Below, piece by piece: positions 48,688 to 60,481 of a stretch of DNA of 64,000 bases (its first letter is position 1; every line of letters begins with the position of its first letter). The notes beneath the pieces are model-generated. The model ran no database searches, had not been told where the DNA came from, and saw nothing but the letters and a program-made list of their open reading frames with translations. A program made the position numbers and the translations under genes. This DNA comes from Mimachlamys varia (lineage: Eukaryota > Mollusca > Bivalvia > Pectinida > Pectinidae), in NCBI GenBank assembly GCA_947623455.1, contig OX392536.1, positions 33,609,465 through 33,673,464 on the forward strand, read 5' to 3'.

Positions 48688-48965
48688 TAGTGGCACGGCA
48701 CATAATATACGCATTTTCGTAGTACACGATTTGAAATTATGCTGAACAAGTCTAATTTTACTTCTAAATTCATAAATTATAGGGGTTTTACGCACCCTTC
48801 TACTTCTAAATTAGTTTAGAAATTTTGGATTCCCACCTTTTGGCCCCTAGCATCACTGAAGAGTCCTTGGAGAACGAAAAAACTGTATGGTGCTGCAGTT
48901 TAATGCATTTTTCGGCATACTGTATCTATTACTAAAAAGGTGCAGCATATGTGTTTATTACGTTA
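48688..48965 (+). mobile_element. hammerhead-bearing dispersed repeat, copy 4
   Basis: Full-length copy from TAGTGGCACGGCACATAATA to ATATGTGTTTATTACGTTA, collinear with copy 3. It has small deletions after the ribozyme (CTATTACTAAAAAGG) and a mutated hammerhead. Confidence 0.85.
48850..48893 (+). ncRNA. hammerhead ribozyme, damaged
   Basis: CTGAAGA (48856-48862), GTCC (48863-48866) and a stem I of GCATCA with TGGTGC are kept. Stem II has one mismatch (GTCC opposite GAAC) and the sequence after GAAA is A-rich, so stem III retains only two of three pairs. Activity would be poor or absent. Confidence 0.72.
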
Positions 48966-49120
48966 TCGTTGATAAACTCATGTGGTATTCAATTTATTAC
49001 AAAGTGTTCCTCATTGGACTGAAGTTGCATGTACTAATTAAATATTTCTCCAGAGAAAACGCATTTAATTTGTAATCAGGAAACTTGGCCTTTAACAGGT
49101 CCAATATGTAAACTCGACGA

Positions 49121-49152
49121 TACTTGTATAGGCCGAGGCCTATATAAAAGTA
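49121..49152. repeat. inverted repeat able to form a hairpin
   Basis: TATAGGCC and GGCCTATA are separated by GA, and the flanking TACTT and AAGTA also pair, allowing for a small asymmetry. The outer words AAACTTGGCC (49081) and GGCCAAGTTT (49195) form a further inverted pair around it. Confidence 0.7.
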
Positions 49153-49788
49153 TCCCTTTGTTTATACAACTGTCGCACTAGTCCTCGTCAGGGAGGCCAA
49201 GTTTTTCTACCGTGACACTCACCGTGTGTGTTTTATTGAAAAATAGATAGTTATTTTTATTTTTAAAGAAATGGTTTATTTAAACAAATTGCATAGCTTT
49301 TCTAGTGTCAGGGTTTTGACATAAATATGATGTGTCACGTCCGCCAACAACAAAAATAAACATTTCCTGCCATCAGGAAATGACACATGTTACAGGGTGC
49401 ATCCGTAGTTTTTGTTTTAATGAGAATTGTTATAAAATTAAAATATATATATTATATGAATTTAGTAATACATTTCAAAAATCGCAATTACACATTTCGT
49501 CTATCCTTGCCATCTTCTAATTATCACAATACATTAAGCTGATTTCATAAATTCAGAAAAAAATGAAATTCATTTAATAAATGTCAAAAAGCACTGACAT
49601 TGTAATATAAATAGTGTAAGTAAATGCTATTTACACAATTCTCGCCGTTCTTACCTACCTGTAAATCTTCGGAGCTAGATGCTACTTGGATAAACATTGT
49701 GTGTCCAGACCAATCACGTGATACACTTGTCATCCTTATCTGTGAGATCACGGCCATTCACTATTCCCCCGACACGTACCACGTTGAC

Positions 49789-49800
49789 GGGGGCGGGGCC
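49789..49800 (+). promoter_or_regulatory. GC-box-like site
   Basis: GGGGGCGGGGCC matches the Sp1/KLF GC-box consensus and stands in a local CpG-containing patch in otherwise AT-rich DNA. No transcription unit can be linked to it, so a promoter is only a possibility. Confidence 0.25.
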
Positions 49801-50400
49801 GTTTGTGTACCCGCGGCCTACTCACGCCCACACACACGTCTCCCTGATTTACATGTGTGACCGACACGACTTACTCATTCAAGTTTGTTTTCATTCCATA
49901 ATCGTTCTGCCGTCGTCCACTTGACCCGAATAAATCTAGCCATTACATTAACAAACACACCGACCGTTCCATCCCATGTTTATATTAATCTTCAGAATAT
50001 AGCGACGGAAATAACAGTTATATATATAAAAGCTGGTTATTACTGTAAGTACCAATCAAGATGTAAGTAGGTATATAAGAGGAAACGCGATTCAAGAATG
50101 AAGAAAATGTGAGCAAAAGCTCAATCATATTGAAAATAGGGATGCCTTGCACTTATAAGAAACCAACATTTGAGGAAAATTGCTAACAAAATGACGGAGT
50201 GAACTTTGGAGGAACTTCGTATTCTAGATTACTTTAAACAAACTGTCTTCAGGGGAATTCTGTTACTCAAGACGATCACAGGGGAATTCTGTCACTCAAG
50301 GCGATCACAGAGTCGTATAAATCTTAAACAAATCAATCTTCAATAAACGTTGTGTTTTCTATAAGATATATACAGTTACAAATCTAAGTGATGCCATTTA

Positions 50401-50652
50401 TAAACACACTTAATACTGAGACTGAAGCCAAACTCCATACTTTGAGTACGTGACATTTATTTAGATGTGATTTAGATTAACATGGTGGTGTAGCTGATGG
50501 GGAAGAAGACGCTTACTCTTCCGGAGCACCTATTCAAATTTTCTTGTAATGTTTCAAAAACTCCCGTCTTAATATTTTCTCTGACCATATTTTGTCACTA
50601 GTTTTATCGATTTTAAGTTCTGATTATGTTTTTGTTGACGCTCCGGTGCTCT
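50401..50652 (-). repeat. dispersed repeat family 1, near full length, minus strand
   Basis: Reads GTGACATTTATTTAGATGTG, then GAAGAAGACGCTTACTCTTC and CGGAGCACC, CACTAGTTTTATCGATTTTA, GTTCTGATTATGTTTTTGTT and GACGCTCCGGT. All are reverse complements of family landmarks in the expected order. Confidence 0.8.
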
Positions 50653-51083
50653 CTGATTTGTTTTTTAATGAATTTCTCAATGTTTCTTTTATACTGGAAC
50701 AAATCATTTGCTTTTGAACGATTGTGCCCAGGAAAGTACACAAAATGCGTCCTTGCTATTTGGTCTTCGGTCATCACGATAAAATTCTCTTCAGAACAAA
50801 AAACACGTTCTCCGCCCACTTTAGTACTACAGTACCATTTCAGATAAAAGCAATAAGTGTTCTACACCAATAACCGAACCAGAATTAATCCTATCAGTAC
50901 TACTTTTTTCTACCAAGTCTGCCTCCATCAGTTCTACCTTTGACAACCAAGGGATAATGAGTTGGTTTGGTTTCATTTTGTTTAGACAAGGTCGTTTAAG
51001 GACAGCCTTCCGGTTGATGCGAGGTGGGGGTTTAGCATTCCAAAATCAACCGAAGATATTGAAAAACACTAACCGAAAATAAA

Positions 51084-51110
51084 TCGGAGAATACCGAAGC
51101 GTTAAAAAAA
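51084..51110 (+). repeat. dispersed repeat family 1, short 5' fragment
   Basis: CGGAGAATACCGAAGCGTTA matches the first landmark of the family; nothing further is recognisable. Confidence 0.45.
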
Positions 51111-53073
51111 GTATACATTCATTAACCATCTTCTTATCGTTTAAAACTGGTCTTCTGTAGATTGGCATTAATACTGTTTAGGCATCCACGAATCATTTTT
51201 AACTTAAGAAATTAGTGTCCGGTGCTCTATAAAACGGCTCAATAAGTCCATATTCTTTTCTGTGATCTTACTACCAAACCAAGTATAAAATATTCCCTGT
51301 ACCGAACGAACTCAGTAGGCGAAATGTCAGAAAACCCATACCAATTTCAACGATTCACACTCATATGATTGCATGCAGCTCAAGAAAGGGTTGGTAATGT
51401 TGATAATGCATGATCAGCAAAGGTCTTGGAAACCACATATGAAATGCAATACATCTAAGGGTGTAAAATACGTATTGATCCGAATTAGTGTGACTAAATA
51501 GTGTGTGCAAATGTCAGAGAGTGGGGACATTAGGTGCTGGGCTGGGCGGGGATATAGGACTCGGATAAGACCAGTGGGTGGAGTGGATAAGGAGTCATTT
51601 TGTGTAGATAAACCCTCAGTGTTTTATAAACGACGACACTTAACAATATGTACGGCAGTAGCAGACCGGCTCCCGAACTGCCATAATATGTTGTATAGCT
51701 CTGTCTCGCTTTCGGCGGCGCTATCAATACTACTCCCGGTCTCAGGCCTACGCATATCTGCTAGTCGTCGGCAAGATAATCCGGCTAACGCTAATCTGTG
51801 CACGATAAACCAAACCTGACACATCGAGGTGTGGGAGGGAAGTTACGTAATCCCGTGGCAAGGATACGCATCACGTGATCACGAGATTATAACCTACCAG
51901 ACAATTACTGAAAACTTTATCGGCCATTACAGAGGCATTATAATGTAGCCGTTGTTTCGTATCATACCACGACGACCCGCCATTAGGCCAAGTAATGCAC
52001 TTTAGCGACTAGAAATAGGAGAATACCGTTAATGTGTTAATGCTGGGTGTAAATCCTGCTTAGTTTCATCCTAACTACAGACAATGAAGAGACGAAAATA
52101 AACTGGCATCTGACTAACTTTTCTGGCAATTCACAGCGCCCGACATCCCAACGACATTACTCTGTCAAACCTGTAATGTATTTCCTAATCCACTCTTTCC
52201 CAGCGATGTACCGTATGAATGTTTAATCAGCCTCATCCAAAGATGTTCGTTCACAGTGCTGTATAATTCGGTATTGCGTAATATGTGTGAAAAAGCTAAT
52301 TCTCTGAAATGATACAATCTCTAATTCGTTGGTTAAATTAGATTGTCTTCAATCAGTTTTGTGGGGTTTCCTTTACGAGAAATAGAGAAACACGTCATCT
52401 TATGATTGAGTTGTTTTTTTTATTTCAGCAATATGCACTTTAGAACCGATAACTGATATTTATCCATTCATGTCTTACCAATCTGACAAAAGTAACTTTC
52501 AGATTTAGAAACATAAGTGTTAATTATGGTATAAACACTGTTCAAACTGATTCCATATTTACACTGGCTGATTCAGACGCTCGTATTCTGTAGTTCCTTG
52601 AAGCAGAGTCGTGGCATCCCTGGTGCGGTCTCATGTATGTATATCAGAGACACTTGTAAAAGCCAATAATATTGATCATATTCTAATGAAGGGACGCTAC
52701 TCTTTATTCTATCTATTGAAGAAAGTTATAAATGAAGTGTCAGAGCCCTGTACATATATACATGTATGTAGTGTCTCATAATTGTATTTGATTGGGTTCA
52801 AGGTTTTTTATACTGTATCTTTTAACAATGTACAATGGGTTTTTACAAATGTATGTTTGTTTATATAACATCTATATCTAAAACTGTATGTGTTTGGTAA
52901 TAATCAAGTATTTTACCTGTAGTAGAGATGCTTGCCATCGAGAATCTTCAATTGTAGCCGAATTGTACGTATATATACATGTACATTGACACAGTCTCTG
53001 TGAGCACACGTATTGTATCATTAAAGGTAAGATATATGTCAATAACAATATAATCTTTGTGAATTATGTTATA
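51111..53073. other. unannotated DNA
   Basis: A GC-richer stretch at about 51505-51830 holds overlapping frames of 65-104 codons on both strands with no recognised motif. No gene is supported. Confidence 0.45.
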
Positions 53074-56000
53074 TGTGAGGGTGTATTGAGTGATACAGAC
53101 TTGGTGTAGACTGTGAGGGTAACACACTTGTATTGTGTGAAACAGACTTGGTGTGTAGACTGTGACGGTAACACACTTGTATGGTGTGATACAGACTTGG
53201 TATGTAGACTGTGACGGTAACACACGTGTATGGTGTGATACAGACTTGGTGTAGACTGTGACGGTAACACACGTGTATGGTGTGATACAGACTTGGTGTA
53301 GACTGTAACGGTAACACACGTGTATTGTGTGATACAGACCTGGTGTAGACTGTGACGGTAACACACTTGTATTGTGTGAAACAGACTTGGTGTAGACTGT
53401 GACGGTAACACACGTGTATTGTGTGATACAGACTTGGTGTAGAGTGTGACGGTAACACACGTGTATTGAGTGATACAGACTTGGTGTAGACTGTGAGGGT
53501 TACACACGTGTATTGTGTGATACAGACTTGGTGTAGACTGTGACGGTAACACACGTGTATAGTGTGAAACAGACTTGGTGTGTAGACTGTGACGGTAATA
53601 CACGTGTATGGTGTGATACAGACTTGGTGTAGACTGTAACGGTAACACACGTGTATGGTGTGATACAGACTTGGTGTGTAGACTGTGACGGTAACACACG
53701 TGTATGGTGTGATACAGACTTGGTGTAGACTGTGACGGTAACACACGTGTATGGTGTGATACAGACTTGGTGTAGACTGTGACGGTAACACACTTGTATT
53801 GTGTGAAACAGACTTGGTGTGTAGACTGTGACGGTAACACACGTGTATGGTGTGATACAGACTTGGTGTAGACTGTGACGGTAACACACGTGTATGGTGT
53901 GATACAGACTTGGTGTAGACTGTGAGGGTAACACACGTGTATGGTGTGATACAGACTTGGTGTGTAGACTGTGAGGGTAACACACTTGTATTATGTGAAA
54001 CAGACTTGGTGTGTAGACTGTGACGGTAACACACGTGTATGGTGTGATACAGACTTGGTGTAGACTGTGACGGTAACACACGTGTATGGTGTGATACAGA
54101 CTTGGTGTGTAGACTGTGAGGGTAACACACTTGTATTGTGTGAAACAGACTTGGTGTGTAGACTGTGACGGTAACACACGTGTATTGTGTGATACAGACT
54201 TGGTGTAGACTGTGAAGGTAACACACGTGTATTGTGTGATACAGACTTGGTGTAGACTGTGACGGTAACACACGTGTATTGTGTGAAACAGACTTGGTGT
54301 AGACTGTGACGGTAACACACGTGTATTGTGTGATACAGACATGGTGTAGTCTGTGACGGTAACACACTTGTATGGTGTGATACAGACTTGGTGTAGACTG
54401 TGACGGTAACACACGTGTATGGTGTGATACAGACTTGGTGTAGACTGTGAGGGTAACACACTTGTATGGTGTGATACAGACTTGGTGTAGACTGTGACGG
54501 TAACACACGTGTATGGTGTGATACAGACTTGGTGTAGACTGTGACGGTAGCACACGTGTATGGTGTGATACAGACTTGGTGTAGACTGTGAGGGTAACAC
54601 ACGTGTATGGTGTGATACAGACTTGGTGTGTAGACTGTGAGGGTAACACACTTGTATTGTGTGAAACAGACTTGGTGTGTAGACTGTGACGGTAACCGCG
54701 TGTATGGTGTGATACAGACTTGGTGTAGACTGGGACGGTAACACACGTGTATGGTGTGATACAGACTTGGTGTGTAGACTGTGAGGGAAACACACTTGTA
54801 TTGTGTGAAACAGACTTGGTGTGTAGACTATGACGGTAACACACGTGTATGGTGTGATAGAGACTTGGTGTAGACTGTGACGGTAACACACGTGTATTGT
54901 GTGAAACAGACTTGGTGTGTAGACTGTGACGGTAACACACGTGTATAGTGTGATACAGACTTGGTGTAGACTGTGACGGTAACACACGTGTATTGTGTGA
55001 TACAGACTTGGTGTAGACTGTGACGGTAACACACGTGTATGGTGTGATACAGACTTGGTGTAGACTGTGACGGTTACACATGTGTTTTGTGTGATACAGA
55101 TTTGGTGTAGACTGTGAGGGTTACACACGTGTATAGTGTGATATAGACTTGGTGTAGACTGTGACGGTAACACACGTGTATAGTGTGATAAAGACTTGGT
55201 GTAGACTGTGAGGGTTACACAGGTGTATAGTGTGATACAGACTTCGTGTAGACTGTGACGGTAACACACGTGTATGGTGTGATACAGACTTGGTGTAGAC
55301 TGTGACGGCAACACACGTGTTTTGTGTGATACAGACCTGGTGTAGACTTTGAGGGTTATACACGTGTATTGTGTGATACAGACTTGGTGTAGACTGTGAG
55401 GGTTACACACGTGTATAGTGTAATAAAGACTTGGTGTAGACTTTGAGGGTTACACACGTGTATTGTGTGATACAGACTTGGTGTAGTCTGTGAGGTAACA
55501 CACGTGTGTTGTGTGATACAGACTTGGTGTAGACTGTGAGGGTTACACACGTGTATTGTGTGATACAGACTTGGTGTAGACTGTGACGGTAACACACGTG
55601 TATAGTGTGATACAGACTTTGTGTAGACTGTGTGGGTTATACACGTGTATAGTGTGATATAGACTTGGTGTAGACTGTGACGGTAACACACGTGTATAGT
55701 GTGATACAGGCTTGGTGTAGACTGTGACGGTTACACACGTGTATAGTGTGATACAGACTTGGTGTAGACTGTGACGGTAACACATGTGTTTTGTGTGATA
55801 CAGATTTGGTGTAGACTGTGAGGGTTACACACGTGTATAGTGTGATATAGACTTGGTGTAGACTGTGACGGTAACACACGTGTATGGTGTGATACAGGCT
55901 TGGTGTAGACTGTGACGGTAACACACGTGTATGGTGTGATACAGACTTGGTGTAGACTGTTACGGTAACACACGTGTATGGTGTGATACAGACTTGGTGT

Positions 56001-57605
56001 AGACTGTGAGGGTTAAACACGTGTATTGTGTGATACAGACCTGGTGTAGACTGTGACGGTAACACACGTGTATGGTGTGATACAGACTTGGTGTAGACTG
56101 TAACGGTAACACACGTGTATGGTGTGATACAGACTTCGTGTAGACTGTGACGGTAACACACGTGTATGGTGTGATACAGACTTGCTGTAGACTGTGACGG
56201 TAACACACGTGTATGGTGTGATACAGACTTCGTGTAGACTGTGACGGTAACACACGTGTATGGTGTGATACAGACTTCGTGTAGACTGTGACGGTAACAC
56301 ACGTGTATGGTGTGATATAGACTTGGTGTAGACTGTGACGGTAACACACGTGTATGGTATGATATAGACTTGGTGTAGACTGTGACGGTAACATACGTGT
56401 ATTGTGTGATACAGACCTGGTGTAGACTGTGAGGGTTACACACGTGTATTGTGTGATACAGACCTGGTGTAGACTGTGACGGTAACACACGTGTATGGTG
56501 TGATACAGACTTGGTGTAGACTGTGACGGTAACACACGTGTATTGTGTGATACAGACCTGATGTAGACTGTGAGGGTTACACAAGTGTATAGTGTGATAT
56601 AGACTTGGTGTAGACTGTGACGGTAACACACGTGTATGGTGTGATATAGACTTGGTGTAGGCTGTGACGGTAACACACGTGTATGGTGTGAAATAGACTT
56701 GGTGTAGACTGTGACGGTAACACACGCGTATGGTGTGATATAGACTTGGTGTAGACTGTGAGGGTTACACACGTGTATGATGTGATATAGACTTGGTGTA
56801 GGCTGTGAGGGTTATACACGTGTATAGTGTGATATAGACTTGGTGTAGACTGTGACGGTTACACACGTGTATTGTGTGATACAGACTTGGTGTAGACTGT
56901 GACGGTAGCGCACGTGTATTGTGTGATACAGACTTGGTGTAGACTTTGAGGGTTACACACGTGTATTGTGTGATACAGACCTGGTGTAGACTGTGACGGT
57001 AACACACGTGTATGATGTGATATAGACTTGGTGTAGGCTGTGACGGTAACACACGTGTATTGTGTGATACAGACCTGATGTAGACTGTGAGGGTTATACA
57101 CGTGTATTGTGTGATACAGACCTGGTGTAGACTGTGAGGGTTACACACGTGTATGGTGTGATACAGACCTGATGTAGACTGTGAGGGTTATACACGTGTA
57201 TTGTGTGATACAGACCTGGTGTAGACTGTGAGGGTTACACACGTGTATAGTGTGATACAGACTTGTTGTAGACTGACGGTTACACACGTGTATTGTGTAA
57301 TACAGACTTCGTGTAGACTGTGACGGTAACACACGTGTGTTGTGTGATACAGACTTGGTGTAGACTGTGACGGTAATACACGTGTATTGTGTGATACAGA
57401 CTTGGTGTAGACTGTGACGGTTACACACGTGTATGGTGTGATACAGACTTGGTGTAGACTCTGACGGTTACACACGTGTATGGTGTGATACAGACTTTAT
57501 GTAGACTGTGACGGTTACACACGTGTATTGTGTGATAAAGACTTGGTGTAGACTGTGACGGTTACACACGTGTATTGTGTGATAAAGACTTGGTGTAGAC
57601 TGTAC
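53074..57605. repeat. 47-bp satellite array, about 95 units
   Basis: The unit is about ACAGACTTGGTGTAGACTGT, then GACGGTAACACACGTGTATG, then GTGTGAT. Between about 53100 and 54960 many units carry an extra GT (GGTGTGTAG) and are 49 bp; none was seen after that. The variant GAGGGTTACACACG predominates from about 55080. The minus strand is free of stops across many units, giving frames of up to 670 codons with a 47-residue period (three 47-bp units). These are repeat artefacts. Most units include ACACGTGT, with the E-box CACGTG. Confidence 0.97.
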
Positions 57606-57721
57606 CAAGCGTGTTTTGTATTGTTGACTTGGTGTAGTCTGCGACAGTGACACACACAAGTTGGTAAACTATTAGATAGAGACTAAGTGTACTCTATAAG
57701 GGTGACACACACGTGCGTGAA
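57606..57721. repeat. decayed edge of the 47-bp satellite
   Basis: GACTTGGTGTAGTCTGCGAC, AGACTAAGTGTACTCTATAA and GGGTGACACACACGTG are recognisable but diverged units. The array therefore fades out rather than ending abruptly on this side. Confidence 0.75.
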
Positions 57722-60480
57722 GGCAGTTCGGCAGTGCTGGCACAGAACGCTTTCAGTCCCAATTACAGCTAGCACGTTATATTACATTAATGTACCATAA
57801 TGTTAATGAAACCGCATTTAAATTGGATAAAATTGATAAATAATATCACATGTTGGAAGGGAATAAAATAAGGTAAAAGTTGACATGCTGTACGGTCCTG
57901 AATTAGCGGTGCTATTAAAGCAACTGTCTCGAATATGGCTAATTAAGACGAATGTGGAAAGCGATGTAATTTGGCGTTTATGTGCCTCCGAGAAGGAAAG
58001 GTTTCTCATTATGCATTTATCTTAATCAGAATCGCTTTCATGATATCTGAACCTGATAGCTCTACAAACGATGATACACAGTTATGTCCAACTTTTTTTC
58101 TACGCATGTTACATTACAAACAGATACAACTTTTGGACTGCGTTTTCAGGAAAATAGTCCCGATTTTCCATGAAACAATAGGACGGATTATATTTCGCAA
58201 CGCATGAGTGATTTGGTTTTTTCTTTATCTTTACGTCGTGTTTACAAATATGGTCATTTTAGGATGACTACTCGGTGAATGTGGTGTAAATGTGGTGTGA
58301 ATGTGGTGTAAATGTGGTGTAAATGTGGTGTGAATGCGTGTGTATTTGTGATACTGCGGTATGTTAACGTAAGCCTCTGTGAGATAGTCCGGACTTTTAA
58401 CTACTTTTAAGTGTTACCTCACTGAAGTATACTGCCGAAGACCCCCCGGCAGAACATCCCACCCGGTCCCATTATACTAACATTGGCGAATGAGATCCCG
58501 AGTGATCTCTAAGTCTCCACTGGAGAGAAAATTTCCTCATCATCCACTTTGAAAATGCCCGATAAATCTCAAACACTGATTCTGATTTAGAAAATGAAAT
58601 GAGATGAAAATGACCTTTCCTTCATCCCATGTGTTGTTTTACTGTACTGCAAAATGTAAAGGTAGAAAATATATGGTGTGCGCTATTGAAGTATAACTGG
58701 AAAGATTAGATAAGATTATAGGACTCTAAAGAACATCAGTTCTGTGTAAATTGGAGTTTGAGTAGCATGCAGATTACGAACTGCACCCTGAACGTTACAT
58801 GTACAACTGGACAGTTGTGTTCGAAAGACAAATTCGGTGGACAGGGGGATTTGCAATGCACGATCTGACTTATTTGTAGCAACACATATGGCACTAGACC
58901 GCTAACAATGTCCGACAACAGTGTACGTGCATTCCGTAGCAATCCCTAGGGCCTCATTGTGTTTATTATCGGTTAAAGGAGTTTTCGTTGTACAGTTCTT
59001 TTTTACTTTTAATTAATAATATAATGCTGCTATTTATATTTGTTCAGCTCTCATTTTGCGGTCGTCTTCGTCGCACGTTCTCTTATGCATGCAGGTTTAC
59101 ATTTTTTTTTTAATTTCAAAAATATATAGCATATTGATGCAAGATAAAAACGACCAATTCAGCGCTTCCAGTCGAAGTATTCAAATTTGCTATAGCATCG
59201 AGTACGAAAATCAAACTGAGCCATATCGATGCTTTCTGAAATGCTTATATAACAAGTTTCGAATGTTTCAAAGTTACATTGATATTTTTAATATTTTAGA
59301 TCTACACTTCAAGTACAAAAGATAATGCATGTCGTGAATAAAGTATATAGAATATTGTTTCAAATAAAGCTTCTTGCGACATTGAACTATACAACAAACT
59401 ACATGCATGCCATACACTTTGGAAACCGTTTTAACAAATATGTTTTATAGCATATATTGTTATTGCTTAATAAACTAAACTACAATGTAAATAGGTTAAA
59501 CTAAATAAAGCCCGTAAGTAATTATAAGTTTGTCATCAATAAAAATGTGTTTAATAGGACGGTAACAACATTTGCTAAAACATCCATTGCTTAAATAATG
59601 GTACGATCTTTCCTCGATCATGTCATTGGCAGATAAAGTCGGCAAGGTTACGATACAGTTAGCATGTCAGCTATAATGTACATGGCGTGAAGCTTGCTTC
59701 AGATTCTTATTTCGTTTCAATATGAATCCTGAAATCTACAATGCCGAATATTACGTTTCATTTTTATTTGGATTAGAAACTAAAATATGCTCGATACAAT
59801 GTAAATATGATGTAATTAATGATTTTTTTATAAACAATAGTCAAGCATGCATTTAGTCAAGTTCAAATTTTATATCTATATTTTAAGTAAGTCAATCACC
59901 TTTCCTTCTCAAACTGTTGTCAATAGAAAAACAAGAACTTGCGAAGAAGGGATGCTCCATCACTGCACACAGGCAACATGAATTAAAATTGTAAGGAATT
60001 AAAATATTCATTATGACGCGAATAATCTTACCGTAAACACGTATCATTGAGAATGTTTTTATTTTGGTTTTTGATATCAAAGAAATGTTATGATAAAAAA
60101 AGTGTAAATAGTATTAACCTTTCATGGATCCAACATTTAAAGCGTTTTGATGGAATATCGTGTTTTATTTTGTTATTTCGATTAACTTTTAAACAGCAAA
60201 GCAAGTTTAGACAACATTTAAATTAATGTCATCACAATAGAGATTGATGAAATCGCAATATCAAATGCTGCTACACTAGTCAGTCATATAACAACTTTTG
60301 TCTTCGCTATGCATTACAATGGAAGATTGAAGAGCAAATGTAAAAATTGATTAATTTCAAAGGTCGTGACCTCATTATGAACGTTAACCAATGCAATGGT
60401 ACGACAATGTGACGTCATAATTTGCGTAGTTGCAGACGTAACGTCGCCTATGCAATTTTAACCTGTTTTTTTTTTCACCA
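57722..60480. other. unannotated AT-rich DNA
   Basis: No gene recognised. It includes a short 11-bp repeat near 58278 (listed separately) and a GC-richer patch near 58440-58500 of unknown nature. Confidence 0.5.
58278..58332. repeat. 11-bp tandem repeat, five units
   Basis: AATGTGGTGTA and AATGTGGTGTG occur in five consecutive units, followed by a degenerate AATGCGTGTG. Confidence 0.95.
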
Positions 60481-60481
60481 G

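Larger units (their letters stand above)
48966..50400. other. unannotated DNA with a hairpin and a GC-rich patch
   Basis: A perfect core palindrome lies at 49127-49144 and a GC-richer stretch at about 49640-49860 contains a GC-box-like word. Both are listed separately or as findings. No gene is supported; frames at 49624-49924 lack domains. Confidence 0.45.

Noticed and set aside
51505..51819. 104-codon plus-strand frame in a GC-richer stretch, with two opposing frames
   Set aside because: No recognised motif; the opposite-strand frames are equally long, as expected from lower stop density in GC-richer DNA.
53069..55410. Minus-strand frames of 636 and 670 codons, with others of 111-362 codons up to 57659
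   Set aside because: All lie inside the 47-bp satellite, overlap in different phases and translate to a 47-residue period equal to three units. They reflect absence of stops in the unit, not genes.
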